The position numbers and the translations under genes are program-made. This document shows positions 17,435-26,500 of a stretch of DNA of 64,000 nt, piece after piece. Source of the DNA: Pirellulales bacterium (lineage in GTDB: Bacteria > Planctomycetota > Planctomycetia > Pirellulales > Thermoguttaceae). The stretch lies in assembly GCA_016935315.1 (NCBI GenBank), contig JAFGRD010000118.1:62001-126000 (forward strand), given 5' to 3'. Below the pieces are notes generated by a model, which had not been told where the DNA came from, ran no database searches, and saw nothing but the letters and a program-made list of their open reading frames with translations. Each line of letters begins with the position of its first letter. The stretch's first letter is position 1.

Positions 17435-18274
17435 CTACTGACCGCCGCCACCAGGCCCACGAGCCCCTCGTCCACCGGCTCCGCGCTCTCCGGCTCCGCG
17501 TCCACCGGCTCCGCGCCCTCCGGCAGCTCCAGGCCCTCCGGGACCTCGCCGCATGAGATCCTGCATCGAGATCTCGAATTCCTCGCCCACCAATTCCTGC
17601 CATTTGGCCTTCTGATCGGAGGTCAACACGGTCTCGACGGCCTTCTTCATCGTCTCCTTTTGCAGCTCGCTGACCTTCTTCCTGCGCTCTTCCATTTGCG
17701 CCATCCGCTGCTCTCGGGTCATTTCCTGGCCCCCTTCAGGACGGCCGCCCAAGGCCTGCATTTTCTCGCGCAACTCGGTGTTCAACGCACTCAGCTTCGC
17801 CCCTTGATCCTCGGTAATGCCAAGTTTCTCAATGACGTCCTGTTCGCCGAGCGCCCGAAAACCCATCACTTGTCGCCGGAGCTGCTCCAGACGGGCAACC
17901 TGCTTTGCCGAGAGGATTTTCGCAACCGCGTCCTCGCGCTCTTTGCGGAGTTTCTCGAATGCCTCTTGGCGCTGCTCGTCCGACAGATCCCGCATCTGGG
18001 CGAACCGCTCACGCATCCCTTCCCGACGCTGCTGGGCCTGTTCCTCGAGTTGCTGCTTTTGCTGTTCCGTGACCTTCAATTCCTGTTGGACCTTCTCGAT
18101 GTTCAGCAGGTCCACGGCGTTGATGCGCATGGATCCCATTCCGGGGCCACCGCCGCGGGGACCTTGACCTCGCCCCCCTCTGCCGCCTGGTTGCTGTGCC
18201 TCGGCGGTGGCGGCCAACGCTGCCGCAGTCAAAACCACCATCGCCATGAACCACCTACTCCTCACTCGGGTCAT
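17435..18274 (-). CDS. Secreted Gly-rich, coiled-coil protein (Spy/CpxP-like)
   Basis: 279 residues. A signal peptide (RWFMAMVVLTAAALAATAEA) is followed by a Gly/Arg-rich segment, then a long helical region rich in Glu/Gln/Arg (VTEQQKQQLEEQAQQRREG; LTSDQKAKWQELVGEEFE). The recurring L-T-x-x-Q-like turns resemble the Spy/CpxP periplasmic chaperone fold. The tail is Gly-Arg-Ala-rich (GAGGRGAGERGAGG). GGGAG precedes the ATG at 18274. Function is unknown; an envelope-stress chaperone role is inference from fold resemblance only. It is divergent from another Gly-rich secreted gene. Confidence 0.75.
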   Translation of the reverse strand: MTRVRSRWFMAMVVLTAAALAATAEAQQPGGRGGRGQGPRGGGPGMGSMRINAVDLLNIEKVQQELKVTEQQKQQLEEQAQQRREGMRERFAQMRDLSDEQRQEAFEKLRKEREDAVAKILSAKQVARLEQLRRQVMGFRALGEQDVIEKLGITEDQGAKLSALNTELREKMQALGGRPEGGQEMTREQRMAQMEERRKKVSELQKETMKKAVETVLTSDQKAKWQELVGEEFEISMQDLMRRGPGGPGAAGGRGAGGRGAGERGAGGRGARGPGGGGQ

Positions 18275-18505
18275 CTCGCGCTCCCTTGTCTGAAATGGAA
18301 CGGTTACTACTGCCTCGCCGGGCGGCATAACGTCCGCCCGGCCTTCCTAAGATTCAAACACCGAACAAGGAACCGGGTTCCGCGGCATGCCGGGCAAAAG
18401 CGTGCTGCCAGTATCGAGATCACCCCCTGCGGGGCGGGCAACGAAACTCTTTCGTTTCTGCGGGGTTAGTATTGCTAGCCGACACTTCCGCGCACGGCAC
18501 CCAGC

Positions 18506-18603
18506 GATGTTTGCACCGCCAATGATCGAGGCCCACCAACGGGAGGTTGCAGGAACCGGGCTCCTGCCGGCCGTCCTCGCCCGTTGAGGGTACGAACGTC
18601 ATA
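18506..18603. repeat. Dispersed quasi-palindromic element, copy C (diverged)
   Basis: Recognisable left terminus GATGTTTGCA and arm GAGGCCCACCAACGGGAGG; the right arm is diverged (GGCTCCTGCCGGCC). It is the only copy lying between two divergent genes rather than at a 3' end. The remaining intergenic DNA from 18275 to 18505 shows no feature. Confidence 0.7.
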
Positions 18604-18616
18604 ATAGTCGCCCGAT

Positions 18617-18646
18617 TTGAGATGTTCCCCCAGACTTGGTTAGAAT
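18617..18646 (+). promoter_or_regulatory. Sigma-70-type promoter for the EF-hand gene
   Basis: TTGAGA (18617-18622), 18-base spacer, TAGAAT (18641-18646), about 65 bases before the ATG at 18713. Confidence 0.5.
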
Positions 18647-18712
18647 GGGGTTGTTAACGGAAGATCCAACTCACATAAAGCCGGAAGGTGTCCTTCTCGG
18701 AGGAACGGATCC

Positions 18713-20062
18713 ATGCGGAAGAATTGGAAGGTGTTGGCGACAACCGCCGCGTTGACCATGGCGGTTGGGGTGGTCGCCGTGGCTCCGGTCTTCGGACAAG
18801 GCCCTCGCGGCGGCCGCGGAGGCCGCGGCGGCGGTGAGTCTCGTGGCCCGGGAGGCCCCGGCGGTGAGTTTCGTGGCCCGGGAGGCCCCGGCGGCGAGTT
18901 TCGCGGCCCGGGAGGCCCCGGCGGTGAGTTTCGTGGCCCGGGAGGCCCCGGCGGTGAGTTTCGCGGTCCGGGAGGCCCCGGCGGTGAGTTTCGCGGAGGA
19001 GGTCCTCCGGGGCGCGGTTTTCGAGGAGAGGGTGGAGACGATCGCAGCCGCGTGGAACGGTACGAGAGTTTCCTCAGCAGCCTCGACACGAACCACAACG
19101 GTCAGATCGATCCTGACGAGGCCGAAGGGCCACGCCAGTTCTTCGTTACCCGATTGGCCGAAAGGGCGGGCGTCGAGGCGAAGTTCCCGCTCTCGATCAG
19201 TCGCCTGAGAGAGGGCCTGCAGAAGCAGAATGAAGGCGAGGGCTCCAACTCCGGAGACGACTCGGGCAAGTCGGGCGATTCCAGCAAGAAGGGCGAAGAC
19301 AACGCGTTGGTTCCCGGCTTCGGCATTGCCATCGAGTTGGTGCCGGTCCTGAAATTCGGCGAAGCCCCGCCCGACGGTTCGAAATCCACGCGGGGCGCGT
19401 CCGCTCGCTCCGGTGGCCCGCCCTCTGCCTCTTCCGGCGAAAAACCGGATGAGAGGATCCGCCGCTGGGCCGAGACCATGATCTCGCAGAACGACCGCAA
19501 TCACAATGGCCGGCTGGAGCGTGATGAGTGGGGGGAAGTGCGAGACGCGGAAAGGGCCGACCTGAACCACGACGGCGTGATTACGGCCGACGAGTTGGCC
19601 GTCCGGCTCAATGAATACAGCCGCTCGCGGTCTGGCAATCGCGGTTCGGACTCAGACCGTCCCCCCGGATCGGACCGTGCGGGGCCCGACTCCGGCGACT
19701 CCAGCAAGCGCAAGTCGTATCGGTTCCTCTCGCCGATTGAACGACTGCCCGCGGGGCTTCCCGACTGGTTCGCCCGAAAGGACACCAACGGCGACGGCCA
19801 GGTGGCCATGGCCGAATACGAGACGTTCTGGACGGACTCCAGGGCCGCCGAGTTCGGCCGCTACGACCTGAACAACGACGGCATGATCATCCCGGACGAG
19901 TGCCTGGCGGCCGCGGAGTCGAGCGCGGGGCCCACCGAGACGGCGATGGCCCCCAGGCCGCAAGGCCCCGGGAGGCCTGACGGCGGCCCGAAGCCTGACG
20001 ACGACGGTGCCAAGCCCGAAGGCGGCGGAAGGCGAGTCTGGGCCGGTTTCGGCGACGAATAG
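18713..20062 (+). CDS. Secreted EF-hand protein with 10-residue Gly-Pro repeat
   Basis: 449 residues. A signal peptide (VLATTAALTMAVGVVAVAPVFG) is followed by Gly-Arg-rich sequence and five perfect RGPGGPGGEF repeats (residues 44-93). Five EF-hand calcium loops follow: DTNHNGQIDPDE, DRNHNGRLERDE, DLNHDGVITADE, DTNGDGQVAMAE and DLNNDGMIIPDE, all with acidic positions 1, 3, 5 and 12. It is probably a calcium-binding extracellular or periplasmic protein; the ligand or partner is unknown. GGAGGA lies just before the ATG. The Gly-Pro repeats are not a continuous collagen G-X-Y array because an Arg interrupts every third triplet. Confidence 0.85.
   Translation: MRKNWKVLATTAALTMAVGVVAVAPVFGQGPRGGRGGRGGGESRGPGGPGGEFRGPGGPGGEFRGPGGPGGEFRGPGGPGGEFRGPGGPGGEFRGGGPPGRGFRGEGGDDRSRVERYESFLSSLDTNHNGQIDPDEAEGPRQFFVTRLAERAGVEAKFPLSISRLREGLQKQNEGEGSNSGDDSGKSGDSSKKGEDNALVPGFGIAIELVPVLKFGEAPPDGSKSTRGASARSGGPPSASSGEKPDERIRRWAETMISQNDRNHNGRLERDEWGEVRDAERADLNHDGVITADELAVRLNEYSRSRSGNRGSDSDRPPGSDRAGPDSGDSSKRKSYRFLSPIERLPAGLPDWFARKDTNGDGQVAMAEYETFWTDSRAAEFGRYDLNNDGMIIPDECLAAAESSAGPTETAMAPRPQGPGRPDGGPKPDDDGAKPEGGGRRVWAGFGDE
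18842..18991. repeat. 30-bp minisatellite, 5 units, within the EF-hand gene
   Basis: Five tandem in-frame 30-bp units encoding RGPGGPGGEF. Units differ only at third positions (CGT/CGC, GGT/GGC, CCC/TCC), which indicates recent expansion. Confidence 0.9.
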
Positions 20063-20186
20063 CCTGCCGGGGCGGAAGAATGTTGGCACACTACGCCAAG
20101 AAGACCTGGCAGGGGACAGTCCCGTTTCGCTGGGTGAAACTTGGGGCAGTCCCCCCCGAAGCTGTGCATTCGTCTTGCGTTTCCGC

Positions 20187-20666
20187 TTAGCGCCGCCACA
20201 GCTCTTCCACCCGATCGCGGAGCTGCTCGATCTCGTGGCGCAGGCGATCGATCTCCCCGTGCAGCTCGCCAATCATCTTGTGCACCTGCTCGGCGGGAGG
20301 CTGCTGCCTCTCGACCTCCTGCTCGATTCGCCCGGCTTCGCGGTGCAGGTTGTCGGCCAGTTCGGGGACTCCGGCCTCGTGCAATCGATCGGCCGCGTGG
20401 TGCATCAGCTCGGCCGCCTCCCGCAGCAATCGGGCGCGATGATCGGGGTCGTGGAGGCGCTGCTCTTGTTCGTGGTCACCTTGCGGGCGATGCTCGCGAT
20501 GGGCGTCCATCTCGTCGGCCTCGCGGAACAACCGCTCGGACTCTTGCTGCAGATGGCGCGCCTTGTCGCGAAGCTGCTCGGGTTCCGGACCCTGCGTTTG
20601 GGCTACGGTGGCCACGAGTCCGACAACGGCCAAGGCACAGACTAACGCGACGGAGAATGTTCTCAT
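20187..20666 (-). CDS. Small secreted coiled-coil protein
   Basis: 159 residues. The start at 20666 is fixed by GGAGGT eight bases upstream and by the signal peptide it opens (FSVALVCALAVVGLVATVAQTQ). The mature part is almost entirely charged helix rich in His, Glu, Arg and Gln (LRDKARHLQQESERLF; IGELHGEIDRLRHEIEQLR) with heptad spacing, so an extended coiled coil in the periplasm is likely. It is His-rich in the middle (EHRPQGDHEQEQRLHDPDHR). No family is recognised. It lies downstream of the LptF/G permease on the same strand. Confidence 0.75.
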   Translation of the reverse strand: MRTFSVALVCALAVVGLVATVAQTQGPEPEQLRDKARHLQQESERLFREADEMDAHREHRPQGDHEQEQRLHDPDHRARLLREAAELMHHAADRLHEAGVPELADNLHREAGRIEQEVERQQPPAEQVHKMIGELHGEIDRLRHEIEQLRDRVEELWRR

Positions 20667-20791
20667 CGTTCGGGACCTCCAGGCTGACATAGCGAGAGTA
20701 GGGGTAGCGGATCTCGGGAGACCCATGCGGGCCGAGACCGCTGAACCGTAGTTTTTTTCCGAGTCGGCGTCAAGCGGAATCGGCGTCCCCC

Positions 20792-20837
20792 CGGTGGACC
20801 CGGTGGACCCGGTGGACCCGGTGGACCCGGTGGACCC
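20792..20837. repeat. 9-bp tandem repeat (CGGTGGACC)x5 downstream of the permease gene
   Basis: About five perfect 9-bp units end exactly at the stop codon of the LptF/G-like gene. The array is non-coding in the adopted annotation; on the minus strand it lies between that stop and the coiled-coil gene. Confidence 0.85.
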
Positions 20838-21973
20838 TATTGCCACATCGACTCGGCCAATCCCACGGCCGGCGGCACGAACAGAATCAGCGGGGCCCAG
20901 GCTGCCAAGGCAGGGTCCAGCAGATAGATGGACCCGAGGTGCTGGAACCCGATGACCACCATCAGGAATACGGCCACCACGCCCACACACATGCCGATCG
21001 CCACGAACACGTTGCGGTTTTCTCGCGAGACGACCAGCGGCAGGCCCAGAAACAGCAACGTCATGTCCAGTAGCGGGTTGACGATTCGCGTGTGGATCGC
21101 CACACGGACGTCCGCCCCGAAATCCAGGCTCGGGTTGCGCAGGCTCGAGATCAACGCGGCGGTGGAGGAGAACTGCCGAAACGCGCGGCCGCCGGTCAAC
21201 TGCTCGAAATCCACTTCACTCGCCACGAAGCACTGTCCGGGCTTCAGCCAATCCGGGGCGTCGCATGGCGTGATCACGACCGGCCGCTCACTCAATCGCA
21301 GCGAGGGTCGCGCGTCGAGGTTGCCGGGCTCCTGGACATTCTCCAGCAGGTAGCCGCCCGGCCGGTCGCCCTGCGGCGGCCTGTAAAACGCATTCTCGGC
21401 CACAAGCTGCTTGCCATATGGAGACAGGGCCGGAGGCAGCAGGAAATTCGGGGCTTCGATCCGCTTCTGATCGGCGTAGGTCATTCCGCCGCGAATCAGC
21501 ACGTCGGTCTGGTGATCGTATTTCGGCTGCAATTCCTGGCCCACATCGCCCACCAAATCCTGAGGCCGCCGGGCCAGCTCGTGGCGCAGTCGCGGAATGA
21601 TCAGCTCGCGGCTGGCCGTGGCCACCAGACTGACGACAATCGCCGCGACGATCACCGGCACCACCACGCGGATCCGGGAAATGCCCGCCGAAAGCAACGC
21701 CGTCATCTCGTTGTGGCGCTGGATCCATGAGACGGTGAACATGGCCGACACCAGCGCCAGCAAACCGGCCGTGCGATCGAAGAACAGGATCGCCTGGTAG
21801 CTGTAGTGCGAGCCCATCAAGGCCAGCAGGCCTCCTGCCTTGTCGGCGCAGCGCAGGAACTCCTCCAGGTTGGTGAAGGCGTCGAAGACGATGTACAGCC
21901 CCGTCAGACTCAAATAGCAGATCACGAACGTCTGCAGGAACTGGCGGAGCAGGTAGCGGTCGATGATCGTCAT
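20837..21973 (-). CDS. LptF/LptG family permease
   Basis: 378 residues. The YjgP/YjgQ topology is clear: N-terminal IIDRYLLRQFLQTFVICYLSL, membrane helices near 15-40, 60-85 and 100-120, a ~170-residue periplasmic beta-jellyroll-like domain, then three C-terminal helices (LLDMTLLFLGLPLVVSRENR; IGMCVGVVAVFLMVVIGF; WAPLILFVPPAVGLAES). It is the transmembrane partner of LptB in lipopolysaccharide transport from inner to outer membrane. Only one of the F/G pair is in the window; which one it is cannot be decided here. Confidence 0.9.
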   Translation of the reverse strand: MTIIDRYLLRQFLQTFVICYLSLTGLYIVFDAFTNLEEFLRCADKAGGLLALMGSHYSYQAILFFDRTAGLLALVSAMFTVSWIQRHNEMTALLSAGISRIRVVVPVIVAAIVVSLVATASRELIIPRLRHELARRPQDLVGDVGQELQPKYDHQTDVLIRGGMTYADQKRIEAPNFLLPPALSPYGKQLVAENAFYRPPQGDRPGGYLLENVQEPGNLDARPSLRLSERPVVITPCDAPDWLKPGQCFVASEVDFEQLTGGRAFRQFSSTAALISSLRNPSLDFGADVRVAIHTRIVNPLLDMTLLFLGLPLVVSRENRNVFVAIGMCVGVVAVFLMVVIGFQHLGSIYLLDPALAAWAPLILFVPPAVGLAESMWQ

Positions 21974-22497
21974 TCAAAGTACCTTGCCGACGGCAGCCGG
22001 AACCGCCTCCCCCTTCCTACGGCAGCCGTGGTGGAGTTGTTCCGTACGGGACCTCGGCGGTCCCGGCCGTTTGGCCCGGTCGAGGCGAACCACCTCCTCC
22101 CCGACTTCTCCAGCTTTGACGTCGCGGGCGCACCGGCCGATCCGGGCCCCCAGCCCCCCGCTGCCCAAATTACCCATAGCCCCCGGGGCCACCGGAGAAG
22201 ATGCCGCCCGGCGGTCGCACGCCCGCCGGCTCAAACTGCTCTTCGGTCGATCCAAGATGACTATCGAGCGGACATGGCTGCAGGGATCGAACGCGGCAGC
22301 TTAGGGCAAGTGGCGACCTCAAGTCAAGGCGTTTCGGCGTTTCGCGGCGGCAGCGCGCCGCGTCGGACTGCTGCGCGGGGGCGACTGGCGGCTTGTTGCC
22401 CGGCCAGGTCTGCCTTACGATAGGCAGGTTCGTGTGGCACAGGGGGCCCGACATGGAGTAGATATTGGGTAGACATGGAGTAGACGTGGGGTAGAAC
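21974..22497. other. Intergenic region ending in a 22-bp direct repeat
   Basis: No credible gene is visible. At 22450-22493 two adjacent 22-bp units beginning GACATGGAGTAGA abut the start of the DUF362 gene; the second unit ends in GGGGTA, which doubles as its ribosome site. Confidence 0.5.
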
Positions 22498-23289
22498 GTG
22501 AACGGCGTTGCTGAAATCGAGTTCGTTTCGTATCGGGAGTCCGTGCCGGAGGTGCTGGATGCCGTCGGAGCCCGAGAGGCCCTCCAGCAGCAGGTGGCCG
22601 TGCTGATCAAGCCGAACCTCGTGAACGCGTCGCCTTTTCCGATCACCACGGCGCCCGAGTGCGTCGAGAGCGTGATCCAGTACGTGCGGTCTTGCTCGAA
22701 CGCCGTGGTGGTCGTCGGCGAGGGGTGCGGCGACGCGAAGCTCGACACCGACGAGGTGTTCGACCGACTGGGCTACCGGGAGTTGGCCCGGCGCAGCGAC
22801 GTGGAGTTGGTCGACCTGAACCATGCTCCGCTGCGGAAACTCGAAAACGGCGACTGCCCGGTCTTTCGTGAAATGTACCTGCCGGAGATCGCGCTGACGC
22901 ACTACCTGATCTCCGTGCCGGTGTTGAAAGCTCATTCGCTCTCGGAAATCACGGGCACGTTGAAGAACATGATGGGGCTGGCACCTCCGAAGCACTATTC
23001 GGGAAGATACGGAAGCTGGAAGAAGGCCGTCTTCCATAATCGGATGCACCAGTCGATCCTCGACCTGAACACCTATCGCATGCCTGATCTATCGCTGATG
23101 GACGCCACCGTTGGGATGGCGGACTTCCACCTCGGCGGCGCGCGCTGCAATCCCCCGGTCAATCGGCTGATTGCCGGTTTCGATCCGGTGGAGGTGGACC
23201 GCAGAAGCGCCGAGCTGCTGGGGTATGACTGGCAGCGTATCGGGCACCTAACGTCTTGTGGGGGGCTTGACTCTCGCCAAAAAGCTTGA
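22498..23289 (+). CDS. DUF362 domain protein
   Basis: 263 residues, GTG start with GGGG six bases upstream. The DUF362 pattern is seen in VAVLIKPNLVNASPFPITTAPE near residue 35, VVVVGEGCGDAK near 75 and LISVPVLKAHSLSEITGTLKNMMGL near 140. The family is of unknown biochemical role, sometimes associated with iron-sulfur proteins, but no ferredoxin cysteine motif is present here. The C-terminus ends soon after the ELLGYDW helix, as in single-domain members. Confidence 0.85.
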   Translation: MNGVAEIEFVSYRESVPEVLDAVGAREALQQQVAVLIKPNLVNASPFPITTAPECVESVIQYVRSCSNAVVVVGEGCGDAKLDTDEVFDRLGYRELARRSDVELVDLNHAPLRKLENGDCPVFREMYLPEIALTHYLISVPVLKAHSLSEITGTLKNMMGLAPPKHYSGRYGSWKKAVFHNRMHQSILDLNTYRMPDLSLMDATVGMADFHLGGARCNPPVNRLIAGFDPVEVDRRSAELLGYDWQRIGHLTSCGGLDSRQKA

Positions 23290-23366
23290 TTCTCTGCCGG
23301 CGGAAGCGTAGAATCATCTTTGGTCAGCACTGCCCGATCGACTAATCGCCACGAGAGGCCGGTCCG

Positions 23367-23435
23367 TTGAAAATCCTCTTTATCTGTGTCATCCTGGTGC
23401 TGCTGTTCTTGATCCGTGGCGGATGCAGCACGTGA
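23367..23435 (+). CDS. Putative 22-residue hydrophobic micropeptide
   Basis: TTG start with GAGAGG eight bases upstream, then KILFICVILVLLFLIRGG and Cys-Ser-Thr before TGA. It is one perfect membrane helix with a positive residue at each end. It sits between the DUF362 gene and the large glycosidase gene, 81 bases before the latter. It is too short for homology-based recognition; it could be a small membrane protein, a leader peptide or chance. Confidence 0.4.
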   Translation: MKILFICVILVLLFLIRGGCST

Positions 23436-23516
23436 GGCTAGTCGCAAGGGCTCGGTTCGAGTCCGCCGCGCAGTCCCACCTCGCCTCGTTCCCCCCTGCC
23501 CGGCCAGTACGATTCG

Positions 23517-26500
23517 ATGATTCGACACCTGTTGTGGGCTCTTTTGCTGCTGGCGGAATTGGTGCGGACCTGTTCCGCCGAGGGCCGCTTACCGGAAGAC
23601 TCAATCCGCAGCGCGGGCCCAGCCGTTGGCGATGCAGAGGCTTCGTCCCACGACCGGGGCGGATACTTGTTTGCGCACATGATGCGCGACGACTACGGCC
23701 GGCTTTACTATTCCGTCAGCAGGGACGCCTTGCACTGGACGCTGCTCGGCGGCGGCAAGCGGATCCACGAAGCCTATCGAGGCCATCCCGACGTCTGCCG
23801 GGGCCACGACGGCCGCTACTACATGACGGGCGGATCCGCGGCCATCGTCCTCTGGGTCTCCGACGATCTGGTCACGTGGTCGAAGCTACTCGAACTGGAG
23901 CCCGACCTGCGGCAGACGGCCGACTTCCAACCCAGGGAGAAGACCTACGGGGCGCCGAAGATCTATTACGACGAGAGCGTTGGCCAGCACCTGATTACCT
24001 GGCATACTTCGCAGAATGAGAAGCGGCGCGAGCAGCCCGAACACTACTGGGCCGGACAGCGCACGCTCTACGTCCTTTCGCGGGACCTGAAGACGTTCAC
24101 CCAGCCGAAGCGGCTGTTCCCGTTCGACATGGCCACCATCGACGTCATCGTCCGAAAGGACCACGGACAGTACTACGCGATCCTCAAGGACGAGCGGTAT
24201 CCGTCGTTCGACTGGCCCACGGGAAAGAGCATCCGGATTTCCCGTGGCGAGAGTCTCACCGGCCCTTGGACTGAGCCCTCGCCGCGGATCACGCCCAACT
24301 TCCGCGAAGCGCCCACGCTCATCCCGCGACCGGACGGCAAGGGCTGGTATCTCTATTGCGAGCAGTATCCGGGCGTGCAGTACAGCCTGTGCACGGCCCC
24401 CCGCGTCGAAGGTCCATGGCACGACGTCTACATCAAGGACTACCACGTTCCCGCCGGTTCCCGGCACGGCTGCATGATTCGCGTCACGCAGAAGCAGTAT
24501 GACGGCATCGTGGCCGCGGCAACCCCGGTCACAATGGTTCGTGACCCCAAGACGCCGCAAGCCCTCTTTGCCTGCCAAGAGATTCAAGAAGCACTGGAGG
24601 CGAGGGGCCATCGCGTGAGACAACTCGACTCGGCACGCCTCGACCAGGCGCACTTCGACCAGGCGCACTTCGACCAGGCACACCTCGACCAGGCACACCT
24701 CGACCAGGCGCACCTCGACCAGGCGCACTTCGACCAGGCGCACTTCGACCAGGCACACCTCGACCAGGCACACCTCGACCAGGCACACCTCGGCCAGGCA
24801 CACCTCGGCCAAGACGGCGACGGCGCGTGGATCGTCCTGGGCTCGCGCTCCGACGCGGCTCTCGGCGAAAAAATGAAACGGCAAGGTATCAGGCTGCCCG
24901 GCACGCTGAGGCCCGAGGGCTACAGCCTGCGGACCACAAGAAACAACGGCCGATCGACGTATTGGGTCGTTGGCGCGGACGCCGCCGGCGCGATGTACGG
25001 GGGCCTGGAGCTGGCCGAACGGGTCCGCATTGCCGGTCTGGCGGGCATCGGACACGCGGACCACAACGCCTACATGGCCATGCGGGGAACGAAATTCAAC
25101 TGCCCGCTCGATGTCCGCACGCCCAGCTACACCGACGTTTGCGACGCCGCCCAGCACAACATCGCCGAGATGTGGAGCTTCGATTTCTGGAAAGAGTACG
25201 TCGACCAGTTGGCGCGTTGCCGCTACAACTACGTCTCGCTTTGGAGCCTCCATCCATTCCCGTCGCTGGTCAAGGTGCCCGACTATCCGAACGTGGCCCT
25301 GGACAACGTACAGCGGTCCACGGTTCGCTGGAAGGAGTATTACTCGCTCAACGGCATAGGCTTCGATAGTCCCGAGATCCTGGGCAACGTCGAGATTCTC
25401 AAGAGGATGACCATCGACGAGAAGATCGCCTTCTGGCGCCGGGTGATGCGCTATGGCAAGGACCGCAACGTCGATTTCTATTTCGTCACGTGGAACATCT
25501 TCGTAAACGGAACCGGAGGTCAGTACGGAATCACCGACGACATCGGCAACCCCACGACCGTCGACTACTTTCGCAAGAGCATCAGGCAGATGTTCCTCAC
25601 GTACCCGGATCTGGCGGGTATCGGCCTGACGACCGGCGAGAACATGGAGGGCGCCAGCCTCCAGCAGAAGGAAGACTGGGCGTTTCAGACGTACGGCCAA
25701 GGCGTGCTCGACGCCGCGGCCGAGCAGCCGGGGCGCAAGATCACCCTGATCCACCGCCAGCACCAGACCGGCACCAGAGACATCGCCCGCACGTTCGCGC
25801 CGCTGGTCGCACACAAGGATATCGAGTTTCTCTTCAGCTTCAAGTACGCCAAGGCCCACGTCTACAGTGCCACGACTCAGCCCTACCACCGGGCGTTCGT
25901 CCAGGACATCGGTGAGCTGAAGACGATCTGGACGCTGCGCAACGACGACGTGTATCACTTCCGTTGGGGCGCGCCGGATTTTGTGCGCGAGTTCATCCAG
26001 AACATCCCCCGTGAAGCCTCGCGGGGCTACTACCTGGGCTCGGACCAGTATATTTGGGGCCGCGAATTCCTCAGCACCGAACCGGAGACGCCGCGTCAGA
26101 TCGAAGTGGCCAAACACTGGTACCACTGGATGATCTGGGGCCGGCTGGGCTACGACCCCACACTGGCGAACGAGCGATTCATCGCCGTCTTGCAGCAACG
26201 CTATCCGAACGTCTCGGGCAAGGATCTGTTCGCGGCCTGGCAGGAAGCCTCGATGGTCTTTCCGACAACCACCGGATTCCACTGGGGGGCGTTGGATTTC
26301 CAGTGGTACATCGAGGCCTGTAAAAGCTCGCCCGGGCCGGCACAAACGCCGACCGGCTTCCACGACGTGAACCGCTTCATCACACTGCCGCCGCACCCAA
26401 GCAGCGGGAACATATCGATCCCCGACTTCGTCGATCTGGTCGTCGCCGGCAAGCAGCCCTCCGGAACCACGCCGCTGGAAGTCTCGCAGAAGCTCCACCG

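Noticed and set aside
18842-18991. Collagen-like triple-helical domain
   Set aside because: The unit is three Gly-X-Y-like triplets plus an Arg, so the G-X-Y register breaks every ten residues.
23430-23475. tRNA-like TTCGAGTCC motif
   Set aside because: The flanking bases do not form a five-bp T stem, and no acceptor or anticodon arms can be drawn upstream.
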